DNA of 63,871 nt, taken from positions 1 through 63,871 of the forward strand of contig CABYEX010000006.1 in the NCBI GenBank assembly GCA_902518075.1, written 5' to 3'. Origin of the DNA: Halieaceae bacterium. GTDB taxonomy: Bacteria > Pseudomonadota > Gammaproteobacteria > Pseudomonadales > Halieaceae. A program made the translations under genes and the position numbers. Of this stretch, positions 58,132 to 63,871 are shown one piece after another; the stretch's first letter is position 1; every line of letters starts with the position of its first letter. The notes beneath the pieces were generated by a model. It had not been told where the DNA came from. It did not search any database and was given only the letters and a program-made list of their open reading frames with translations.

Positions 58132-61100
58132 ATGATCCAACCAACGAAACGACTTTGTTGCCTGACCTTGGTGCTTTTAGCAAGCTTAAAGCCGTTCCAC
58201 AGCGGCGCGCAGTCAGAACCGAAAAACGACGACGATCCGGTAGCAATCGAGGCCCCGTCTTCCTCTGCGCGACTGGTAGAGGAGGTGGTGGTCACAGGAT
58301 CACGGCTCAGACGAGACACTTTTTCGAGCGTCTCTCCGCTTCAGATAATTACTACAGAGCTCTCCAAAGAAGCAGGGGTAATAGATCCTGCCGAGATACT
58401 GCAGGGATCAACCGCGTCCACCGGTCAGCAGATCGATTTAACGTTTCAAGGTTTTGTTTTAGACAACGGACCAGCAGCTTCCACAGTGAATCTCCGTGGT
58501 CTTGGCGCGAGCAGAAATCTTATTCTGATTAACGGTAGACGAGTTTCGCCATCCGGTGTTGAGGGCGCACCTGCGGCGCCAAATTTAAATTTACTCCCGC
58601 GGTCGCTAGTTGCTCGCTACGACATATTACTTGACGGAGCCTCTTCAGTTTACGGCTCAGACGCTATCGCGGGTGTGGTGAACGCCGTCCTAAAGAAAGA
58701 TTTTGCAGGCCTTGAACTCGAAATTTACAGTAACCATCCGGAACAAAAAGGTGGAGCTGACTCAACAGTTTATGGCTCGTGGGGTGTCAACACCGATAGA
58801 GGGTTGTTCGGTGTCGGAGTTGAGTATGCGGGCACCAAAAAAGCCTCTCTGGGGAATAGGTCATGGACTTCCGGGTGCGAGACTCACATGGAGGTGGATG
58901 AGAACGGTAGGCTTAGAACGGAAGGCCAATACTTTGCCTCTTTAGGATACGATCCACTGGGCAATTGCCGGCTGGGGAGCTTGGGTGCGCGAACCTTCAT
59001 CCCAGGTTTGGCGGTGGGGAGTATTTACTACACTCCAGAATACTCAAACGGAGGTTGGGGCAATTTTTCTGAGTCTGGGGACCCGTATACAGGCTTAGCC
59101 GCGGATGGGAACGGTGACGGCCAAGGGGATGTCAATCTGCGTCAGTACGACTTGAATGGGAAGCCAAGTCAGCTCAACGCCGATCTTTTTCCTAAATCTA
59201 CACGTTTTAACATCATGGCTTTCGGAGAATACACGATCGCTGGAGAGGCTAACCTCACGCCTTACTTTGAAGCTAACTACGCATTTTTGGAAGTGGAGGC
59301 AAATAGCGGGGAGGGTCAGCTATTTCCTGAGGTGCCCGCCCTTAATCCGTTCAATTTATGCAACCCGAACCAACCACAAGGCGTTGATTGTGGGCTGGCA
59401 ATGGGGGCATACCTCGATAATCCATCCATTGCCGCCAACATTGCTGCTGCATATGGGTTGACACCCGCTCAATTTCGGGATTTTGGGATCGTAAATCTCT
59501 ACCCAGGCGCGTTGGGACCGGTCCCCACGGTACCTATCGTTTCTGTGGCCGGAGATCGAAACCTAGTTGAAGTGGAACAGTCACAACTCCGGCTAGTTGC
59601 CGGCATTAGGGGCGACATTCCCTCGCTGTCTTTTGGACAACTCAACGATTGGCGCTTTGACACATACCTGAGCTTCTCGCACTCGAACGGGAAATCAAAT
59701 AGGTATGGTGTTAGGGAGGACCGTCTCAATCATGCACTCGGTTACAATTCTTCCTCCTCAACCCCGTGCAGCAATGATCTTGATAACTCTCTCGCCTCAG
59801 ACGTGAGCTCAAACTGTGTACCCGTGAACATGTACGCAAATTCTTTGTACCCGTTGGGACGTGTAACGGGTGATTTTGCCACGCCCGCTGAGAGGGAATA
59901 CCTATTTGACACAAGGCATTTTGATACAGATTACGAGCAAATCATTTTTTCAATTTACGCCTCAGGAAATGTGCTAAATCTTCCGGCCGGAGGCGCTGCG
60001 CTCGGAGTTGGTTTTGAGGCTCGCAGAGACGAGATCAAATCAAAGCCCGACGCAGTTGCCGCGGATGGATTATTTTGGGGCTTCTTCGCCGATAAGGGTG
60101 CCTACGGAGCTCGAAACGTTACCGAGTGGTTCGCCGAGTTGGAGATCCCCTTACTGGTAAATAAACCTCTCTTTACCGAATTGAATTTGAATGTCTCTGC
60201 AAGATTTACCGATGATGAGTATTACGGAAACAATACTACGGAGGCCATTAAGTTGGGGTGGCGTCCTGCAGAATCACTGCTCATCAGAGGTACCTGGGGT
60301 ACAGCATTCAGAGCCCCAAATTTGCGGGAGCTTTTTTTGTCGGGCTCCACTGGATTTCTAAACGTTTCAGATCCTTGCTATTTACCCGAGGAAGCGCTCA
60401 ACAACCTTACCGGGGAATACATTCCGGAGAATGACCAACGAGATCCACTTGTCTTGTCAAATTGTAGGGCCACTGGCGTGGATCCGACAAAGGCCAACAA
60501 TGGCGGCTTTAATACTTTTAGTGTGGAAGCTGAAGCCGGGGGGGCCTTAGATTTGGATCCAGAAGAATCGGAATCATGGACTGTTGGCTTTGCCTACGAG
60601 CAGAATTTTACCAATAAGTTCAAATTATCTTTTGGCGTCACGTACTATGAGATAGATATTACGAATACGGTCATTGAGCCCAGCACAGGCTTCATCGTGA
60701 GGGATTGCTATACCGACGAGGCTGGAGATGGCTCCAGCGCCTTTTGCAGCCGAATCACTAGGGACCTCGCCTCTCTAGAAAACCCTCAAATCACCTTTAT
60801 GGATTTAGGGTTTATTAATCGTGACCAAGAGATAGCACGAGGCGTTGACTACAACATGTCGTTCAACGACCAATTGAACTGGGGGGCGCCAATAGACGTT
60901 AGTTTTAATCTAAATGCGACGCGTTTAATTGAACGCTCCACTCAATTTACCAGCCCCAGTGGCACAGTTGATTACGAAGAGTATGCTGGTGAGTGGGGGT
61001 TTCCAGAGTGGCAGGTGCAGGGGGCCCTGCGCTTTAAATGGGACCGATGGACCCTTACTTGGGAAACAAGATTCCTCGATGGCGTAAAACAGGATGTGGA

Positions 61101-61401
61101 AGCAATAGACGAGTTCGACTCAATTGCTGGAGGGTCCGACACCTGCTTGGGTCCGCCTGCTGATGTGCTGTGCCGTGATTATGCTGAAGCGGATAACTAT
61201 TTCAGGCATAGCACCTCGCTGTTCTACAAGGCAGATACCTTTATCCTCGGAGCGGGCATTAGGAATGTTTTCAACAAACAACCCCCGCGAGTTGATGGGT
61301 CAGAAGTGATTTCCTTTTCAAATACGCCTATTGGTTTTGGTTACGACCTTCAGGGGAGGACTTTCTTTCTAGACGCGGTTTATCTTTTTGGAGAGACCTA
61401 A
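58132..61401 (+). CDS. TonB-dependent outer-membrane receptor
   Basis: The 1,089-residue protein has a signal peptide (LTLVLLASLKPFHSGAQS), then a TonB-box-like VEEVVVTGSRL (about 48-58), a plug domain (NLRGLGASRNLILINGRRVS, GSDAIAGVVNAVLKKDFAG) to about residue 190 and a 22-strand barrel with RGTWGTAFRAPNLRELF and a late IRNVFNKQPPRVDG. It lacks an SusC-type extension. The receptor-plus-peptidase pair with the next gene suggests import of peptides or peptide siderophores rather than iron alone. Confidence 0.93.
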   Translation: MIQPTKRLCCLTLVLLASLKPFHSGAQSEPKNDDDPVAIEAPSSSARLVEEVVVTGSRLRRDTFSSVSPLQIITTELSKEAGVIDPAEILQGSTASTGQQIDLTFQGFVLDNGPAASTVNLRGLGASRNLILINGRRVSPSGVEGAPAAPNLNLLPRSLVARYDILLDGASSVYGSDAIAGVVNAVLKKDFAGLELEIYSNHPEQKGGADSTVYGSWGVNTDRGLFGVGVEYAGTKKASLGNRSWTSGCETHMEVDENGRLRTEGQYFASLGYDPLGNCRLGSLGARTFIPGLAVGSIYYTPEYSNGGWGNFSESGDPYTGLAADGNGDGQGDVNLRQYDLNGKPSQLNADLFPKSTRFNIMAFGEYTIAGEANLTPYFEANYAFLEVEANSGEGQLFPEVPALNPFNLCNPNQPQGVDCGLAMGAYLDNPSIAANIAAAYGLTPAQFRDFGIVNLYPGALGPVPTVPIVSVAGDRNLVEVEQSQLRLVAGIRGDIPSLSFGQLNDWRFDTYLSFSHSNGKSNRYGVREDRLNHALGYNSSSSTPCSNDLDNSLASDVSSNCVPVNMYANSLYPLGRVTGDFATPAEREYLFDTRHFDTDYEQIIFSIYASGNVLNLPAGGAALGVGFEARRDEIKSKPDAVAADGLFWGFFADKGAYGARNVTEWFAELEIPLLVNKPLFTELNLNVSARFTDDEYYGNNTTEAIKLGWRPAESLLIRGTWGTAFRAPNLRELFLSGSTGFLNVSDPCYLPEEALNNLTGEYIPENDQRDPLVLSNCRATGVDPTKANNGGFNTFSVEAEAGGALDLDPEESESWTVGFAYEQNFTNKFKLSFGVTYYEIDITNTVIEPSTGFIVRDCYTDEAGDGSSAFCSRITRDLASLENPQITFMDLGFINRDQEIARGVDYNMSFNDQLNWGAPIDVSFNLNATRLIERSTQFTSPSGTVDYEEYAGEWGFPEWQVQGALRFKWDRWTLTWETRFLDGVKQDVEAIDEFDSIAGGSDTCLGPPADVLCRDYAEADNYFRHSTSLFYKADTFILGAGIRNVFNKQPPRVDGSEVISFSNTPIGFGYDLQGRTFFLDAVYLFGET

Positions 61402-61428
61402 AATAAATCTGGAACAGCCGCAGACGAA

Positions 61429-63423
61429 ATGCTGATCAAATTTATACACCCGAGTGCAAGGTGTATCCTACTATTAGCCGCACTCCTGGCCCAATACTCA
61501 GGATCCTCTCAGGCAACTCCTTATCCCGCTGAATACTGGGCTAGAAGGCCAGCCATAAGCCATGTCTCTCTCTCTCCCGATGGCGCTTCCATTGCGTTGC
61601 TTCGAATTACCGAGAAGGGCGCTAATCCAGTTATTGAGGTTTACCCCACAGACGATTTGAAAGCGGTGCCTTTTCGAGTAGACGCCGATCCAATGGAAAT
61701 AGTTCAAATAAAGTGGGTTGACGATAGCAACCTCATCTTCCTCGCCCGTCAACAGGTTCGGAAAATGGTCGACGGTTTCAACGAAGGGGTTTACGAGTTT
61801 CGCATTGCCCTTGTCGATCTTGAAGAACGAAAGATCCATGGCTTCAAGGAACGTGATCCTTCTCTAGTAAGCACTCTGCCTAACAAAAAAAACAAAATAT
61901 TGATTTCGTTCGCCGAAGGGGCGAGCGGGGGTGTCGGCGCAAAGCTGCAGGAAGCTTTCAGGCCCCGAGCGTATTGGGAGTTTGACTTAAAGACGGGGTC
62001 AAAGAAGCTCTTAGTAAGGGGGAAGATTTTACTAGGCAACATAGATTTTGATGGCGACGGAAATCCAGCACTGGCCCGTGGTTTCGATCTCGCTAGCCGA
62101 GAATATTTGTGGTTCTGGAGGCCAGAAAATACTGGCGAGTGGAAAGAGTTCTACCGTCAGTCGGAGGACGCATTCGAGGAATTTCGGGTGTTTGGACTCG
62201 ATCCGCAAGTGCCCGGCAACCTGATCGTCGAGGCTAATCGTAATGCGAATACGAGTGGTCTGTGGTCATTCGATCCTGATACAAGGGAGTTCTCAGAGCT
62301 TCTCTACCACAGGAATGATGTCGACATATGCGGAGTCCGTTATCACAGTAACGAGTGGGAACACCCAAATTTAGTTTCAGGTGTAATGCATTGCAAGGAG
62401 AAACCCACTATCGAGTATTTCGATTCAAGCGAGCAGGCCCTGCACGCACACATCGAGAGTCTCATACCACATGCATATTACCTCCGGGTTTCCGGGCGTT
62501 CGCGCGATGGTCAGACGCTTATCATTCGTAACAGCGGTCCCAATGATCCCGGCACCCACTACCTTTTGCACGAGGGGACTCTGCAACTAATAGGCGCTGA
62601 GCGGCCATGGCTGGACTCAGGCGGTCTGGCCAACGTCCATTATGTTACCTACGCTGCACGAGATGGGGAGGTAATCCCCGCTTTTGTAACAGTTCCTGAG
62701 GGCAATCCACCATTTCCTATGGTCGTGATGCCGCATGGGGGGCCATTCGTGCGAGAAACCGTCATTTTTGATGAGTGGGCGCAAATGCTAGCAAACAACG
62801 GGTTTTTAGTTATGCAGCCTCAATACAGGGGGTCAAAAGGCTACGGTCAAAGATTTTATCAGATTGCCTTCTCCAACGGCGGACAGGGCGGATATAAAAT
62901 GCAGGATGACAAAGACGATGGCGTGGCATGGGCTGTTGCCGAGGGGCTTGCCAGTAGCGATCGTGTCGCAATGTTCGGGTGGTCCTACGGTGGCTATGCG
63001 GCTCTGGTCGCAGCGTCTCGAACGCCTCAAGTTTACCAATGTGTTATTGCTGGAGCGGCGGTAACGGATCCTGAAATGCAGGTAAATTATTACAGATACC
63101 GTCTCAGGGGGAGAAGTAAAGTTGAACAACTTCGAATGTGGGACGACAGCGTTGCGCCTATTAATGAAGTGGAGCAAGTAAACGTTCCGATCTTATTGAT
63201 CCATGGCACGGTGGATCAACGTGTGCCTCTAGATCACGCTAAGAAGTATCGAAGGGCTTTACTCAAGGCCGAAAAAGACCACAGTTATTTGGAGTTAGAG
63301 GGGGCAGATCATTTCTCGAATACCCTCTTTTTTGATCACAAATTGTCCCTATACAGCTCTATTCTTGATTATTTATCGAGTGATTGCGGAATTGGAACGG
63401 TAACTTCTGTCGCAGTGCGATAG
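61429..63423 (+). CDS. S9-family (prolyl oligopeptidase/DPP4-type) serine peptidase, exported
   Basis: The 664 residues have a signal peptide (ILLLAALLAQYSGSSQA), a beta-propeller part (about 30-395) and an alpha/beta-hydrolase domain with MPHGGPF, the nucleophile in FGWSYGGYAAL (Ser about 519), the Asp in LIHGTVDQRVP and the His in LEGADHFSN. It should cut short peptides in the periplasm. It starts 27 bp after the TonB receptor and is probably co-transcribed with it. Confidence 0.93.
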   Translation: MLIKFIHPSARCILLLAALLAQYSGSSQATPYPAEYWARRPAISHVSLSPDGASIALLRITEKGANPVIEVYPTDDLKAVPFRVDADPMEIVQIKWVDDSNLIFLARQQVRKMVDGFNEGVYEFRIALVDLEERKIHGFKERDPSLVSTLPNKKNKILISFAEGASGGVGAKLQEAFRPRAYWEFDLKTGSKKLLVRGKILLGNIDFDGDGNPALARGFDLASREYLWFWRPENTGEWKEFYRQSEDAFEEFRVFGLDPQVPGNLIVEANRNANTSGLWSFDPDTREFSELLYHRNDVDICGVRYHSNEWEHPNLVSGVMHCKEKPTIEYFDSSEQALHAHIESLIPHAYYLRVSGRSRDGQTLIIRNSGPNDPGTHYLLHEGTLQLIGAERPWLDSGGLANVHYVTYAARDGEVIPAFVTVPEGNPPFPMVVMPHGGPFVRETVIFDEWAQMLANNGFLVMQPQYRGSKGYGQRFYQIAFSNGGQGGYKMQDDKDDGVAWAVAEGLASSDRVAMFGWSYGGYAALVAASRTPQVYQCVIAGAAVTDPEMQVNYYRYRLRGRSKVEQLRMWDDSVAPINEVEQVNVPILLIHGTVDQRVPLDHAKKYRRALLKAEKDHSYLELEGADHFSNTLFFDHKLSLYSSILDYLSSDCGIGTVTSVAVR

Positions 63424-63464
63424 GTATCCTGAAGTGGTCCGCATACGAAGCCGCCTCGTAGGTA

Positions 63465-63836
63465 GTGATAGTGACTCTTTTCGAGGCGATCGCTTTGAAA
63501 CGATTGTTTGCGATTTTTTTTCTGAGCATAGCCAGCCCGGTGAGGGTGGTGGCGGAGTCTGCCCTGCATATTGTCATCCCCGAGGGCGCTTTTGGAGATC
63601 ATCTGGCGGCACGCGGTGTAATTGGCAAGGTGCCTGCTGGCACCGTTATGAGAATCTCTTTCGACTACACCGAGTACGATCATCGTCATCCCTACCTGAT
63701 TGCTGAGCGATTTTGCGGCCTGAACCAATTCATACGCTGGGGTGCAGCCAATCATCCTTCCTTTGGAGACATCGACCTGGTGTGTGTTAGAGCGCCCGAA
63801 GAGCGGCGCAGATCAGCGGTCATAGGCGGCCACTGA
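63465..63836 (+). CDS. Small exported protein of unknown function
   Basis: The GTG at 63,465 begins a 123-residue frame with a hydrophobic segment (LFAIFFLSIASPVRVVAES) that serves as signal peptide; a TTG at 63,495 is an alternative start closer to it. The mature part has two cysteines (ERFCGLN, LVCVRA) and a WGAANHPSFGDIDL stretch. It follows the peptidase gene by 42 bp. I do not recognise the family. Confidence 0.6.
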   Translation: MIVTLFEAIALKRLFAIFFLSIASPVRVVAESALHIVIPEGAFGDHLAARGVIGKVPAGTVMRISFDYTEYDHRHPYLIAERFCGLNQFIRWGAANHPSFGDIDLVCVRAPEERRRSAVIGGH

Positions 63837-63871
63837 GTTAGGCGCCTCCTTACCAAGCGCGCCTCTAAAGA

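Noticed and set aside
1..63871. CRISPR array
   Set aside because: The dispersed repeats lie hundreds to thousands of bases apart with genes between them; there are no regular short spacers and no cas genes.

Overview
The window looks like part of the chromosome of a marine gammaproteobacterium. The gene types fit this: an outer-membrane TonB receptor, an OmpR/PhoQ-type two-component pair, lipoproteins, and many small secreted proteins with Sec signals. An OM60/NOR5-like (Halieaceae-type) relative is my guess from the flavour of the proteins, not something the sequence proves. Most of the window is accessory DNA.

Positions 1-31,300 and 49,400-58,000 form a polarised array of mostly single-gene modules. 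Between the modules lie two oriented repeats. Repeat A (about 50 bp, 24 copies seen) is a bulged hairpin. Repeat B (about 60 bp, 14 copies, many decayed) carries a -35/-10 pair and ends on a start codon. In several copies B continues into a stock signal peptide beginning MTKPLLAILLLLPL. Every copy of A and B points the same way (+), whatever the strand of the neighbouring gene. Four times an attachment-like segment sits between A and B, and in three other places it follows A alone or with a degraded tail. It carries paired TGACA boxes followed by the 3' half of a tRNA-Leu(UAA) gene that begins in the anticodon loop. Two copies (24,050-24,238 and 30,226-30,414) are 189 bp long with one mismatch and diverge exactly after that loop, as expected of a site-specific recombination crossover. 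No integrase gene lies in the window.

The module cargo is varied. It includes an NTF2-like protein, a CMD/AhpD-like protein, an MBL-fold hydrolase, methyltransferases, a glycosyltransferase, MAPEG proteins, a thermonuclease, YbjQ, a MORN protein, a YHYH protein and a cyclase-family hydrolase. It also includes a ROK-family protein, an amidohydrolase, two large TPR-methyltransferase paralogues, and an orphan flagellin with its own sigma-28-like promoter. A GC-rich PhoD phosphatase plus sodium:solute symporter pair (13,989-17,284) interrupts the pattern.

Positions 32,199-48,555 hold a single co-oriented run of about 17 genes without array repeats. They encode almost only envelope proteins: SH3b, M48 protease, CHASE2 membrane protein, several unknown exported proteins, a FlgT/CsgG-like protein, a PhoP/PhoQ-like pair, a SPOR-like protein, a lytic transglycosylase, a lipoprotein and an ExbB/ExbD-like pair. 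Three of the exported proteins end in the same acidic-aromatic tail (DDDW, DDDW, DDDF). One gene is split at a G8 tract. This is the best candidate for an undescribed system.

The right end (58,132-63,836) is a TonB-dependent receptor followed by an S9 peptidase and a small exported protein, probably a peptide-uptake locus.
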